Of a DNA stretch of 64,000 nt, positions 9,671-19,313 are shown piece after piece. The stretch is from NCBI RefSeq assembly GCF_007993045.1, contig NZ_VOOR01000023.1, forward strand, positions 29,208 through 93,207, written 5' to 3'. The first letter of the stretch is position 1, and each line of letters starts with the position of its first letter. The DNA comes from Phaeodactylibacter luteus (GTDB taxonomy: Bacteria > Bacteroidota > Bacteroidia > Chitinophagales > Saprospiraceae). The position numbers and the translations under genes were made by a program. The notes beneath the pieces are model-generated. The model made no database searches. It had not been told where the DNA came from and worked only from the letters and a program-made list of their open reading frames with translations.

Positions 9671-10736
9671 CCTCCTCTTGGTGCTCCTGCTGGGCCTATC
9701 CCTGCCCTGCCTTGGGCAGCGGAAGGTGCTACTAGAACACTACACCTCAAGCTGGTGCGGGGAATGCGCTAATGCACACTGGGCTGCACAAGAACTGCAG
9801 GCCGCCTATCCCAACCTTATCCTTGCCTTCCACCACTCTTCCGCAGACCCCATGGCGAATGAGCACAGTACGGAATGGCGCCAGGCTTTTCAGATACCGG
9901 GCACTCCCCTGGGGCTGGTCAACCGCAGCAACAACGGCGGCGGGCCGCTATACTTGAATGTTGGCCAATGGGAAGAAAACATAGCGGCAGCTTTGGCGCT
10001 CCCAGATTTGATGGGCCTGAGCCTTTCCGCCTCCCCTGCCGGAAATGGGCAAGAAGTTAGGCTGCAGGTAGAAGCCAACCTGCTTTCCCCCCTGCCTCAA
10101 GGGGAAATCCGGCTGAGCGTGCTGCTCTTGGAGGACTACGTATCGGGAGAAGGGCCCGCATGGAATCAGTCGAACTATTATCATGATGTGCCCGGCCACC
10201 CTCTTTTTGGGCTCGGTGGCTCCATTGAAGGGTATGAACACCGGCATGTCGTGCGCGATATCTGGCCGGGGACTTGGGGAGCAGCTGACTTCCTGCCGGC
10301 AGGGGCACAAGCTGGGGACAGTTATTTTTGGGAAGGCCGTTTTTTCATTCCTGAAGAAGCCAGGCCTGAATTCCTGAAGGCCGTAGCAGTAGTACACCGC
10401 TACCTGCCCGGCAGCCTTAGCGCTCAGGAAGTGCTGGAGGTAGAAGAAATTGCGCTTGGCCCTGTCCTCGTCAGCACAAGCCCCCGGCAAGCTGTTCATG
10501 CTATAGATTTTGATGTTTCCCCCAACCCTGCTGCAGGCAGCTGCTCCATCCGCCTGCCCGATGGTTTGTTCTGCCTGACATTGGCCAATGCGCAAGGGCA
10601 GCCCGTGAAGGAGTGGGCACAAGCCAGCAACGGGCAAAGGCTTGAACTGCCTGAGCTCCCCAACGGGCTATACCTGATGCGGGCAGCCAATGGCCGCCGG
10701 TACGCCACAAAAAAGCTCCTGATACAGCGCTTCTAG
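9660..10736 (+). CDS. Omp28-related secreted protein with thioredoxin-like fold and T9SS tail
   Basis: A 358-residue protein starting at 9660 (MRSSLLLVLLLGLSLPCLGQ, signal peptide); a start 15 bp upstream at 9645 is also possible. The mature N-terminus VLLEHYTSSWCGECANAH carries a CxxC motif in a thioredoxin-like context, as in Omp28-related outer membrane proteins. A beta-rich middle with a GEGPAWNQSNYYHDVPGHP block follows. The C-terminus (about residues 285-358, DFDVSPNPAAG...YATKKLLIQRF) is a T9SS sorting domain. It overlaps the end of the DUF547 gene. Confidence 0.82.
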   Translation: MRSSLLLVLLLGLSLPCLGQRKVLLEHYTSSWCGECANAHWAAQELQAAYPNLILAFHHSSADPMANEHSTEWRQAFQIPGTPLGLVNRSNNGGGPLYLNVGQWEENIAAALALPDLMGLSLSASPAGNGQEVRLQVEANLLSPLPQGEIRLSVLLLEDYVSGEGPAWNQSNYYHDVPGHPLFGLGGSIEGYEHRHVVRDIWPGTWGAADFLPAGAQAGDSYFWEGRFFIPEEARPEFLKAVAVVHRYLPGSLSAQEVLEVEEIALGPVLVSTSPRQAVHAIDFDVSPNPAAGSCSIRLPDGLFCLTLANAQGQPVKEWAQASNGQRLELPELPNGLYLMRAANGRRYATKKLLIQRF

Positions 10737-10766
10737 CGTTTTAGCTGGCCATCTTCCAAATGGCAC

Positions 10767-10802
10767 AAAGGGCTGAAGCGGAATATACCACTTCAGCCCT
10801 TT
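10767..10802. terminator. Bidirectional hairpin terminator
   Basis: Perfect 12 bp arms AAAGGGCTGAAG (10767-10778) and CTTCAGCCCTTT (10791-10802) lie between the convergent Omp28-like and Crp-like genes. Confidence 0.75.
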
Positions 10803-10906
10803 GGCTTTGAACGAAACTCAAGCTTAGCAGTCCTGCCAAGGCCCTGCCGGCACAGCTGACAGGCATAAGCCTTTGGTTGTCATAGCGCAACTGCTCTAAA
10901 CAAGCG

Positions 10907-11587
10907 CTAAGACAGCTTCGCCATATCCCGTACCAGTATTTTGCCCCGGTTAAAGTAAATGAGGTCTGACTTCTTCAGCTCGTTGAGCACCAAAGTGACC
11001 GTTTGGCGGGAAGTACAGGTGATATTAGCGATATCTTGGTGCGTCAGGGAGTGCCGCAGCAACATTTCGTAGCCTACCCGGCGGCCACGCTTCACCACTG
11101 CATCCTTGATAAACTCGATGATCCGAGTGCGGGCATCCTTGAAAATAAGCGACTCCAGTTTGTCTTCCGCACGGACAAGGCGGCCGCCAAATAAATTCAT
11201 CACTTGTGTGCACAGCTCAAAGTTGGTCTGCATGAGCGCTTTCATATCTGCCACCCGCAGTTGATAGATGTGGACATCCTCTTTGAGTGCCTGTGCAAAA
11301 TCTTTGCGCGAAGTTTCCCCCACCAGCCCCAGCTCTCCGAACATGGCCGTGGGGTGGATAAGAGATTTGATGATTTCTTTGCCATCGGTAGAATGTGTCC
11401 CGATTTTCACTGTGCCCTTGGCCAGGAAGTAAATATAATCGGAGGCGTCCTCCGGCATGTATATAAAGGAGTACTTAGGCTTTACCTTGTGCTCCATCAT
11501 CTGTGCCAGCTGAACCTTCTCCGCCGGCGTAAGCATGGCAAACAGGGGGAATAAATCGATAAATGAAGATTTTGCCTCTGCGTTCAT
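10907..11587 (-). CDS. Crp/Fnr-family transcriptional regulator
   Basis: A 226-residue protein from the ATG at 11587. Residues about 15-130 form a cyclic-nucleotide-binding-type beta-roll (FIYMPEDASDYIYFLAKGTV, GEIIKSL-like HPTAMFGELGLVGE). A long dimerisation helix follows. The C-terminal winged helix carries SLTHQDIANITCTSRQTV as the recognition region. There is no Fnr-type N-terminal cysteine cluster. The effector-site arginine-serine pair of classical CRP is not obvious, so the ligand is unknown. It stands alone on its strand, and no target can be inferred from context. Confidence 0.9.
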   Translation of the reverse strand: MNAEAKSSFIDLFPLFAMLTPAEKVQLAQMMEHKVKPKYSFIYMPEDASDYIYFLAKGTVKIGTHSTDGKEIIKSLIHPTAMFGELGLVGETSRKDFAQALKEDVHIYQLRVADMKALMQTNFELCTQVMNLFGGRLVRAEDKLESLIFKDARTRIIEFIKDAVVKRGRRVGYEMLLRHSLTHQDIANITCTSRQTVTLVLNELKKSDLIYFNRGKILVRDMAKLS

Positions 11588-11930
11588 AACGTCATTATTT
11601 TTAAGCTGTAGACTCCTGCAATCAAATACTGCTGTGTTTTGATTTTGCAATTACACCTATAAAGACACGAAATGACGCCCTTCCCCCCATGTATGGAATA
11701 AGAATTTTTCAATATCCGGAAATTAAAAATGGAATTGGGTACGCCTGCCCGGGCAATCGGGGCCTATTCGAAAACGCCCGCACCGGTATGGCCCCAGCGA
11801 ATAGCAGCCCGCAGGCGATGCCAAGCCCTAAACCGGCTACCGGCCTATTGATTGCGTGCCATGCTGTAGCTCACTTGAGGCGCTTTGTACGCTTATCGAG
11901 CTTGGCCCTTACTGCAGGCTTTCGGCTGGA

Positions 11931-12055
11931 ATTGGCCTAGCGCTGCGAAGGGGTGTAAGCCCGATAGGGCCGAGCGGGCAGCGAGCCCCGGAGCATAGCG
12001 GCACCTGCCTTCAGGCAGGGGCAGGCCCCTATCCTTGCGGCGGGGGCTGTATGAA
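11931..12055 (+). repeat. Dispersed GC-rich repeat, copy 3 (forward)
   Basis: Forward copy with GGCCTAGCGCTGCGAAGGGG, AGCGAGCCCCGGAGCATAGC, CCTGCCTTCAGGCAGG and TATCCTTGCGGCGGGGGC. It occupies part of the 500 bp gap upstream of the Crp-like gene. The remainder of the gap (11588-11930) shows no convincing gene. Confidence 0.85.
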
Positions 12056-12088
12056 CACGCCCACGCTACTTGAGCCCCCAACACCTTG

Positions 12089-13036
12089 CTAGTGCCGTAC
12101 GATAAGGGAATCTGAGGAAGTGCTAAAGCCCGCAAATACGCCCTGCCCCCCATCGATATTGTCGTATAGGATGACCGGGTCTACAAAAGGGGAATTTTCG
12201 GAAGCCTGCTGACGGCTGAGCGCAGAGAAATAACGGTAGTACTCTTCGGATACCGCCCGAAGCTCAACAAACAGCTTGCCCAGCTTCTCTTTTGCAGGAT
12301 TGTGCAGCTGCCTGACCGGCAGGGTGTAGTCTATGATCGTGCCATCCCAGCCTTCGTCTTGGAGCAGGACCCCGCCCCCAAGGTGGGCGATCTGATCATT
12401 AGAATTGTTCCTGTGGTCAAACCTGGCAGCCCGGTAGACCGGCGCACGGAAAGCCGTATCCCCCTCTACCATTTCATAAGGGACAAACTGCTGCAGCAGA
12501 TTGATATGGTAATAGTTCTGCACCTTGCTGGGGTCTTCAAACCGCAGCAGCAGATCGTAAGTGAACGCCTGGGTTTTGTCATGTTCAGGTGCGGCGAAGG
12601 TCAAATTGGAAAGCGAGGTGGACAGCAGGTTGATCGGCTCTGGTATTTCGCTCTTGGCCGTAACGGTAGGATAGCCCGGCGCATCTACAGTAATGGTATA
12701 AGCTACCCCCACCTGCGGCACAAACCCATTTGTGGTATAAAACGGGGTCGCCACCTGCCCTTTAGGCCCAGAAAACTCCAACTCCTGTACCAATTCCCCA
12801 TCCCGGTAGAGCTTCACCTCCGCATCGTCCACAAATTCTGTGGCGGCGGTACCGACCAAGATGTCCCTGGAAAGAGAGACCACTACGTGCAGCGCTTGAT
12901 CGGGCATAAAATTGCTCACGACCACGAGCTCCCGGTTATTGTCAATAACTTCGAGGGACAAGGGCTTCTCACAAGCTATGATGCTTGCGGCAACCCCTGC
13001 AATAATCCAAAACCGGAAATGGGCGTAACTTTTCAT
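12089..13036 (-). CDS. DUF4249 outer membrane lipoprotein
   Basis: A 315-residue protein from the ATG at 13036 (MKSYAHFRFWIIAGVAASII), followed by a lipobox ending A-C-E-K. The body is beta-rich with the DUF4249 pattern near the start (LVVVSNFMPDQALHVVVSLS). Members of this family are usually encoded beside a TonB-dependent receptor with an STN/CarboxypepD-reg N-terminus and are presumed to be its surface or periplasmic partner. The receptor here lies 187 bp upstream on the same strand, so the two likely form one uptake unit. The substrate is unknown. Confidence 0.82.
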   Translation of the reverse strand: MKSYAHFRFWIIAGVAASIIACEKPLSLEVIDNNRELVVVSNFMPDQALHVVVSLSRDILVGTAATEFVDDAEVKLYRDGELVQELEFSGPKGQVATPFYTTNGFVPQVGVAYTITVDAPGYPTVTAKSEIPEPINLLSTSLSNLTFAAPEHDKTQAFTYDLLLRFEDPSKVQNYYHINLLQQFVPYEMVEGDTAFRAPVYRAARFDHRNNSNDQIAHLGGGVLLQDEGWDGTIIDYTLPVRQLHNPAKEKLGKLFVELRAVSEEYYRYFSALSRQQASENSPFVDPVILYDNIDGGQGVFAGFSTSSDSLIVRH

Positions 13037-13222
13037 ACTGTGTATCTTTCCAACAAAAGCCAAATAAGTGCCTGCTAAGCCGCTCCCCTTTGATTAGGTT
13101 CAGAATTAAAACTTGTGCCATTTGAAAAATAAAGGCAAAAAGAAGGGGAAATGGCGGCTATTTTTGCCTAAGGCAGCTTATGTCAGTAAATATACAATAA
13201 TTATTCTTCCCGGGCTGCAACC

Positions 13223-15889
13223 CTAAAACCGAATGGCGTAATTGAAAGCGGGCATAAATGGGATGAGGGTAACCGGAGTAAAGCTGCGCTGCTGTTCGAT
13301 GGCAGCCCCGTCACTGACATAACGGACCCTTAGGTCATAGTAAAGCGGGTTGCTGCGGTTGTAGGCATTGTACACGCTCAGGTTGATCTTATGCCTGACT
13401 CTCCCCGTCTCGATGTACATATTCAGCCCCAGATCAAGGCGGTGGTCGTAAGGCATGCGGAAGTCGTTTTTGAAGCCATAATCCACCGCATTGACCGGCC
13501 CCACGCCCGGCACGAACACCGTATACTGCCCTTGCGGGAGGCTAAAAGCCAGCCCGGTGCTAAACGACCAGCTCGCAGAGGCTTCAAGCCAATCCGCAAA
13601 ACGGTGCACCGCAGCAACCTTAAGGCTGTGCCTGCGGTCGTACCGGTAAGGGTAAGCCACACCATTGTTGATCCGGTCATACTGCCGGTTGGCCCAGGCC
13701 AGCCCGTAGCTCAGCCAACCGGTGGTGAGCCCCTTCGCTTTTTCTAGCACCAGCTCCATCCCATAAGCCTCCCCTTTCCCAAAGGCAACATTAGACTCCC
13801 AGTCATTGAGCAGCTGAGCCCCTTCGGAATAAGTCAGCAGATGGCGCATACTTTTGTAATACAAGTCCCCGCTCAATTGCCAGCCCTCCTTGAAGCGCCA
13901 GTGAAAGGCAGCCCCGGTATGCCAGCTTTGCTGAGGCCGTATGCGCGCTGTAGAAGGCACCCAAATGGAAGCCGGCAGCCCCAAAGCAGTGTTCGACAGC
14001 AAATGCAGGAACTGCGCCATGCGCCCTCCATAGCCGCGGACCGTAAACTGACTAGATGGGGCCCACGATAAGGACAACCGGGGCTGCACCGACGCATAAT
14101 GCTGTTTTTCTACACTGAACAGCGCCCCATACAAACCGGCATTCAAAGTAAAACCCCGCCCTAGCTCGCTGATATGCTCCATATAGGCGGCATACTCTGT
14201 AGCTGCCACCTCCCGGCCAGAGAGCCTTGGCGCATTTACAACGGTATCTGCTTTTTCCACCACCTGCAAATCCAGTACCCCGGGCGTGATGAAATGCTGG
14301 GTCAGGTTCCAGCCAAACCGCATGGTGTACCCAGGCTGCACTCGGTAATCAGCGTCGAGGCGAAGGCTGAAGTCCTTGATCTTGCTTTGGTAATCCCCTA
14401 TGTCCACCCGCCGGTCTGTCAGGCTTTGTGTGCTGAGGGCGAGGAGGGAGTCTGCATCTACATAGCCTATGCCAAGGTCAAGCGCACTATGGGAAGCGGT
14501 AAAGCGCGTGAACAAGCGGTCGCCAAACAGGTGCGTCCATTGCAAGGAGCTCACCCGGTTAGCCCATTCCATGCGGTCGTTGAACTGCTCCCGGCTGATG
14601 AAATAGGCAGGCTCCGAAACCGAAGCATCAAAAATAGACAAGGTGTCTGTAGACAAGCCTGAATTCTGATAGTGGTCTCTGCCCTGATATACAGAAACAT
14701 ATAGCCTGTCCTTCGAACTGAGCTGAAGATCAAGCTTTGCGTTCAGGTCATAAAAATCATAAGACAGCCGCCTTTCCTCCGGCGTGCTCTGCAAAGAAGC
14801 CGCCAAAGGGTTGAGGTACCAATTGATAAGGCTCTTTCTGGCAGAAATGATAAAACTGCTTTTGTCCTTGATGATAGGCCCTTCCGCTGTGAAGCGGGCA
14901 GACAGCAGCCCGATGTCCCCTTGCGCATGGTATTCATGCTTATTGCCGTCTTTGGTGCGGATGTCCAATACCGAAGATAAGCGCCCGCCAAAACGCGCCG
15001 GGAAATGCCCGCGGTAGAGGGTTGCCGTCCGTACTGCATTGGTATTGAATATGGAAAACAAACCTGCTGCGTGGGAAATATTGTACACGGGCACCCCATC
15101 GATCATGATCAAGTTCTGCCCGTCATTGCCCCCCCTGACATGCATGCCCCCTATCCCATCGGTGCCGGTCTGTACCCCCGGCAGCAAATGCAGCGCCCTG
15201 ACTACATCAGACTCGCCGGCCAGGGCCGGCAGTTGCTGTACCCGCTGTGCCGATAGTACTTTGCCGCTCCCATCTGCCTCTTGTGAAGAAAGTACAGCAG
15301 AAAGGCTGCGCTGCCCGATCACCTCCACCTCGCTTAGGGTGAGCTCCGGCTTGAGGGCCATATCCATACGGGTATCCTTTTGGAGGGCAAACGCCCGCTC
15401 TTCTGCCTGATACCCAACGTAGCTGCAGAGCAGCTCAACCGCTCCGTAAGGGAGGGATAAGCTGAAAAAACCATACTCATTCGTGCTTGTGCCCAAGCCA
15501 GACCGCTGCTCCAAAACATTTGCCCCGATGAGGGGCTCGCCATTCCGGGCATCTCTCAGCACGCCACTGATGGAAAAACGAGATGCGGCAGGAAGGTAGA
15601 TCACCACCTGCCCCCCTACTGCTTTGAAAGACAAAGGCGTCCCCTGAAGCAGGATAGGCAGCGCATCGGCAAGCGGCAGGCTATCGAATGCCACATCCAT
15701 GCGCTCCTCCGCAATCAGGCCTTCCGAAAAAGCAAACCGGATACCATTCTCCCGCCCCATTGTATTCAGGGCTTCCTGTAAGGTGACCCCTTCCCCCTCA
15801 TAAGCGACTTTCTGCTGCAGCAGTGCCTGTGACTGCACATAGCTCCAGCTGAAGGCCAAAATGGTTAGGGTCAGTAAAAGTCGCTGCAT
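13223..15889 (-). CDS. TonB-dependent receptor with STN and carboxypeptidase-regulatory-like domains
   Basis: An 888-residue outer membrane transporter. It has a signal peptide (residues 1-20), an STN (secretin/TonB short N-terminal) domain (about 25-100) and a carboxypeptidase-regulatory-like domain (about 110-185, ISGVLRDARNGEPLIGANV). The plug follows (about 210-320, with GGMHVRGGNDGQNLIMIDGV), then a 22-strand-type barrel ending in aromatic F-N-Y-A-I-R-F. STN domains often signal to an anti-sigma factor, but no sigma/anti-sigma pair is present here. It is paired with the DUF4249 lipoprotein immediately downstream. Energised uptake of an unknown ligand is inferred from the family. Confidence 0.92.
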   Translation of the reverse strand: MQRLLLTLTILAFSWSYVQSQALLQQKVAYEGEGVTLQEALNTMGRENGIRFAFSEGLIAEERMDVAFDSLPLADALPILLQGTPLSFKAVGGQVVIYLPAASRFSISGVLRDARNGEPLIGANVLEQRSGLGTSTNEYGFFSLSLPYGAVELLCSYVGYQAEERAFALQKDTRMDMALKPELTLSEVEVIGQRSLSAVLSSQEADGSGKVLSAQRVQQLPALAGESDVVRALHLLPGVQTGTDGIGGMHVRGGNDGQNLIMIDGVPVYNISHAAGLFSIFNTNAVRTATLYRGHFPARFGGRLSSVLDIRTKDGNKHEYHAQGDIGLLSARFTAEGPIIKDKSSFIISARKSLINWYLNPLAASLQSTPEERRLSYDFYDLNAKLDLQLSSKDRLYVSVYQGRDHYQNSGLSTDTLSIFDASVSEPAYFISREQFNDRMEWANRVSSLQWTHLFGDRLFTRFTASHSALDLGIGYVDADSLLALSTQSLTDRRVDIGDYQSKIKDFSLRLDADYRVQPGYTMRFGWNLTQHFITPGVLDLQVVEKADTVVNAPRLSGREVAATEYAAYMEHISELGRGFTLNAGLYGALFSVEKQHYASVQPRLSLSWAPSSQFTVRGYGGRMAQFLHLLSNTALGLPASIWVPSTARIRPQQSWHTGAAFHWRFKEGWQLSGDLYYKSMRHLLTYSEGAQLLNDWESNVAFGKGEAYGMELVLEKAKGLTTGWLSYGLAWANRQYDRINNGVAYPYRYDRRHSLKVAAVHRFADWLEASASWSFSTGLAFSLPQGQYTVFVPGVGPVNAVDYGFKNDFRMPYDHRLDLGLNMYIETGRVRHKINLSVYNAYNRSNPLYYDLRVRYVSDGAAIEQQRSFTPVTLIPFMPAFNYAIRF

Positions 15890-15955
15890 ACCGGGAAAAC
15901 TTAAAAAGCCAGGGCAAAACAGCCATTACAACAAGCCGCCCCGGCTTGATCCTTC

Positions 15956-15986
15956 CAAAATTACAGTAAAATACGGGCAAAACCAA
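15956..15986 (-). promoter_or_regulatory. Bacteroidota-type promoter for the TonB receptor
   Basis: On the reverse strand TAATTTTG (15956-15963) matches the -7 consensus TAnnTTTG exactly. A TTGG -33 element (15983-15986) is spaced about 19-20 bp upstream. Transcription would start about 60 bp before the ATG at 15889. Confidence 0.5.
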
Positions 15987-16102
15987 TCCGGAGGTTGTAC
16001 GAACCCCCTGAATATCAACACTCCCGGGCTATAATCTTGCTAAACTCACCCCAATTGCTAAGCCTTATGTCAAATATAGCCCTTCTTTTACCCTGCTATT
16101 GC

Positions 16103-16110
16103 TACTTTTG
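16103..16110 (+). promoter_or_regulatory. Candidate TAnnTTTG -7 element
   Basis: TACTTTTG matches the Bacteroidota -7 consensus exactly and lies 34 bp before the ATG at 16144. No clear -33 TTTG is visible, so support is moderate. Confidence 0.35.
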
Positions 16111-16143
16111 GGCAATCATTATTTTCAAATACAGCTAACTAGT

Positions 16144-17676
16144 ATGAACCGTAATACCCTGATGCTCGCCACGGTGGCGCTCTTCTTATCTCTGCCCCTT
16201 TTTGCACAAGACAGCGCCGCCCCTGAATTCAACCTCGAAAAATCTGAGCTCGAAGCCCACCTCCGTTTCCTGGCTTCCGATGCCCTCGAAGGGCGGCGGA
16301 CCGGCGAACGGGGCAATGACATGGCCGCAGCCTACCTTTCGGCTCAATACGCTGCCTATGGGCTAAAAACCGTGCCCGGTGCGCAAGGGTACTATCAGCC
16401 GGTGCCTTTTGAAGCCATCACCCCCCCTGCCGCAGCCAGCCTCATGCTCAACAAAAGCGCTTTCCAGCAAGGGGACAACCTCCTCATTATGACCGGCAAC
16501 ATCCCTGCCACTAAAACGGACGCAGTCTTCGCCAACTTCGGATGGGCCGACGAAGAAACCGGCCACAACGACTATAAAGGGCTGGACGTCAAAGGCAAAG
16601 TTGTAGTGGTGCTGCCGGGCACGCCAGAAGGCCAGGCACCCCTCGTAGTCTTCAATGCCATGAAAAAAAAGCGGCAGCTGGCTATGGAAAATGGAGCCGT
16701 TGCCCTTATCGAGCTCTACCGCCTGCAGTTCCCTTGGGAGTTTTTCCTCTCTTACTTCAACAAGGAAAGCCTAAGCCTTGCTGATGATATGGAAAGCACC
16801 GCCGAGGCCCCTTCCAACTTTGTTTACGGCTGGCTCAAGGAAGGGGACGCCGAGGAGAGCATCAAGCGCCTCACTGAAGGCAAACGGGCCAAAGCTGAGC
16901 TGAGCAGCAAGGGCTTCAGCCGCCGCACAGTCATGTCCAATAATGTCATCGGCATGATCGAAGGTACCGACCCCGAACTGAAAGATGAGTATATGCTGCT
17001 CACCGCACACTACGACCACGTAGGCATGGGCAAAAACGGGGGCGGCGCCTACACGGCCGAAGACAGTATCTTCAACGGCGCACGCGACAACGCTATGGGC
17101 ACCACTGCCCTCCTCGGCGCTGTAAAGTCGCTTTCGCAAAAACCGCCCCGCAGAAGCGTGATTTTCCTCGCAGTCACCGGAGAAGAAATTGGGCTCCTGG
17201 GCAGTCAGTACTACGCTGAAACCCCCCTCATCCCGCTAGAGCAGACCGTATTCAACCTCAACACAGATGGGGCAGGCTACAACGATGCGACTTATGTATC
17301 CGTCATCGGCTATGGCCGGACCGGCACCGACAGCTCCATCGATGCTGGCGCCAACATCTTCGGGCTCGATGTGTTCCCCAACCCAGCACCCGAACAAAAC
17401 TTGTTCGACCGCTCAGACAATGCCTCTTTTGCTAAGAAAGGGGTGCCTGCACTTTGCCTCAGCCCGGGCCTGACTTCTTTTGACGATGAGATCGGCAAGT
17501 ACTACCACCAAGTGACGGACAACCCCGATACCATTGACTTCAACTACCTCCACAAGTACACCCAAGCTTTCATCCGGACGGCACGCCTCATTGCAGACGA
17601 GGACGCCCGCCCGTTTTGGGAGGCCGGCGATAAGTACGAGGAAGCCGGCATGAAGCTTTACCAGAAAAAGCCTTAA
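16144..17676 (+). CDS. Large M28-family zinc peptidase with inserted PA-like domain
   Basis: A 510-residue protein starting at 16144 (MNRNTLMLATVALFLSLPLF, signal peptide). The N-terminal part (DALEGRRTGERGNDMAAAYL) is typical of the long M28 exopeptidases. About residues 90-260 form an inserted protease-associated-like domain (GLDVKGKVVVVLPGTPEG). The catalytic core follows: LTAHYDHVGMG (H/D near 289), FNGARDNAMGT, VTGEEIGLLGS, NLNTDGAGYN, and a late DEIGKYYHQVTD block. There is no sorting domain, so it is probably periplasmic. A strong bidirectional terminator follows. Confidence 0.9.
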   Translation: MNRNTLMLATVALFLSLPLFAQDSAAPEFNLEKSELEAHLRFLASDALEGRRTGERGNDMAAAYLSAQYAAYGLKTVPGAQGYYQPVPFEAITPPAAASLMLNKSAFQQGDNLLIMTGNIPATKTDAVFANFGWADEETGHNDYKGLDVKGKVVVVLPGTPEGQAPLVVFNAMKKKRQLAMENGAVALIELYRLQFPWEFFLSYFNKESLSLADDMESTAEAPSNFVYGWLKEGDAEESIKRLTEGKRAKAELSSKGFSRRTVMSNNVIGMIEGTDPELKDEYMLLTAHYDHVGMGKNGGGAYTAEDSIFNGARDNAMGTTALLGAVKSLSQKPPRRSVIFLAVTGEEIGLLGSQYYAETPLIPLEQTVFNLNTDGAGYNDATYVSVIGYGRTGTDSSIDAGANIFGLDVFPNPAPEQNLFDRSDNASFAKKGVPALCLSPGLTSFDDEIGKYYHQVTDNPDTIDFNYLHKYTQAFIRTARLIADEDARPFWEAGDKYEEAGMKLYQKKP

Positions 17677-17694
17677 AACGCACGGCGCACTACT

Positions 17695-17731
17695 AAAAAA
17701 CGCCTGAGGGGCTTCCCTCAGGCGTTTTTTT
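17695..17731. terminator. Bidirectional rho-independent terminator
   Basis: A perfect 16 bp stem (17695-17710 AAAAAACGCCTGAGGG with 17715-17730) and a 4-base loop give A/T runs on both sides. It separates the convergent M28 peptidase and glycosyltransferase genes. Confidence 0.92.
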
Positions 17732-17751
17732 ACCACCTCCCCACACATAAG

Positions 17752-18711
17752 CTACCCGCCGCCTATTTCCTTTTCTATAAGGTAGTTATTGCGGTCCGTA
17801 GCGGTACGCGACACCAGCTCCGCCAGAAAGCCCGACAAGAACAGCATAGTGCCGATGATCATACAAGTAAGGGAAATATAGAAATAAGGATTGTCCGTCA
17901 CCAGTATGGTTGGCAGCTTTTGGCTGAGGCGGTAGAGCTTGCTCACCCCAATGTAGCCTGCTGATAAAAAACCTAAGACAAAAATGGCAGCCCCCCACAT
18001 GCCAAAAAAGTGCATCGGGCGCTTCCCAAACTTAGAGATGAAGACCACGGAGAGCAAGTCGAGCGGGCCGCGGATAAATCGCTCGATCCCAAATTTGGTC
18101 GTACCATATTTGCGCTCCTGATGCTGCACGACCTTCTCCCCGATTTTCTTAAACCCCGCCCACTTGGCCAGCACCGGAATGTAGCGGTGCATGTCGCCAT
18201 ACACCTCTATGCTCTTCACCACCGCCTGCCGGTAAGCCTTGAGCCCACAGTTGAAATCGTGCAGGTGGATGCCGGTCATCTGCCGGGCCGTCCAGTTAAA
18301 AAACTTGCTGGGCAGGTTCTTCGTCAACACAGGGTCGTAGCGCTTGCGCTTCCAGCCCGAAACCATATCAAAACCCTCCTCGGTGATCATGCGGTACAGC
18401 TCGGGCACCTCCTCGGGGGAGTCCTGCAGGTCGGCATCCATCGTAATGACGACATCCCCTTTCACCGCGGCGAAACCACGGTTCAAGGCCGCAGACTTGC
18501 CATAGTTGCGCCGGAACTTGATGCCGCGCACAGTAGGCTGCTCTTGGGCCAGGCGAACGACCACATCCCATGAGCCATCGCGGCTCCCATCATCTACGAA
18601 AAGGATCTCGTAAGAGAAATGGTGTGCCTCCATGACCCTGCGGATCCAAGCTTCAAGCTCCGGGAGGGATTCCTCCTCATTGAACAAAGGGACAACTATT
18701 GAAATATCCAT
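17752..18711 (-). CDS. Family 2 glycosyltransferase, DPM1/GtrB-like
   Basis: A 319-residue protein with an N-terminal GT-A domain: VPLFNEEESLPEL, EILFVDDGSRDGS, and the DXD-type MDADLQDSPEEVP near residue 95. These are features of polyisoprenyl-phosphate sugar transferases (dolichol-phosphate mannose synthase/GtrB-like). Two C-terminal membrane helices (about 235-258 and 273-300) anchor it to the inner membrane. The expected reaction is transfer of a sugar from a nucleotide donor to undecaprenyl phosphate; the sugar is not predictable. It lies 18 bp downstream of a DUF4199 gene on the same strand, so they may be co-transcribed. Confidence 0.9.
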   Translation of the reverse strand: MDISIVVPLFNEEESLPELEAWIRRVMEAHHFSYEILFVDDGSRDGSWDVVVRLAQEQPTVRGIKFRRNYGKSAALNRGFAAVKGDVVITMDADLQDSPEEVPELYRMITEEGFDMVSGWKRKRYDPVLTKNLPSKFFNWTARQMTGIHLHDFNCGLKAYRQAVVKSIEVYGDMHRYIPVLAKWAGFKKIGEKVVQHQERKYGTTKFGIERFIRGPLDLLSVVFISKFGKRPMHFFGMWGAAIFVLGFLSAGYIGVSKLYRLSQKLPTILVTDNPYFYISLTCMIIGTMLFLSGFLAELVSRTATDRNNYLIEKEIGGG

Positions 18712-18729
18712 ATTCCCGTTTTTGGGCCT

Positions 18730-19245
18730 TTACCGGCGGCTAGCTATAAAGGCCAGCGCCAGTGCGAGTAAAAAATATCCGATCAGGCTGCGGGCGTAAG
18801 TCAGCAGGGTATTCGGCAGCGTCACCCTCAGGCTCTCTTCGTTCAGAGAAGCAGAAAAGGCTTCATACTGCTCTTCCGACAGCATCGCCTTGCGGGCTTC
18901 CAAGACTTCCCGCATCACTTCAGCCTGTACATCTGCAAGGCCAGGGTCAGCCAAGCCATGAAGCACAAAATAATATACATAATACAGCAAGCTGCTCACC
19001 ACCAATACCGCAAAGCCGGCCCGTATGCCCTCTTTAAGGTCCAGCTTGCCCCCCTCCTGCGCTTGCCGCTCATCTTCCACCGCTTTCCAGGCTGCCGCAA
19101 CATACAAGCCGACCGTCGCCCAGTGCAGGAAGGAATTGAAAACCCATTCCTTGTTGATCAGGTAAGCCACAAAATAAATCGCCACGACGGCCAGGCCTGC
19201 AATGAGGCCATACCGGACACTACGGTTTTGTAAAAGCTTGCCCAT
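18730..19245 (-). CDS. DUF4199 membrane protein
   Basis: A 171-residue integral membrane protein with four predicted helices: RYGLIAGLAVVAIYFVAYL, the FLHWATVGLYVAAAW segment, AGFAVLVVSSLLYYVYYFVL and the C-terminal IGYFLLALALAFIAS. A charged loop before the last helix contains EAFSASLNEESLR. This is the DUF4199 pattern common in Bacteroidota, of unknown function. It sits directly upstream of the GT2 gene and downstream of a second DUF4199 gene. Confidence 0.8.
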   Translation of the reverse strand: MGKLLQNRSVRYGLIAGLAVVAIYFVAYLINKEWVFNSFLHWATVGLYVAAAWKAVEDERQAQEGGKLDLKEGIRAGFAVLVVSSLLYYVYYFVLHGLADPGLADVQAEVMREVLEARKAMLSEEQYEAFSASLNEESLRVTLPNTLLTYARSLIGYFLLALALAFIASRR

Positions 19246-19313
19246 GCTGATTTTGTTTTCTGGCTGCCCTGCCCTTCAAAAGCTTTTGGCAACCGCTAGT
19301 TGATGATAAAAAA

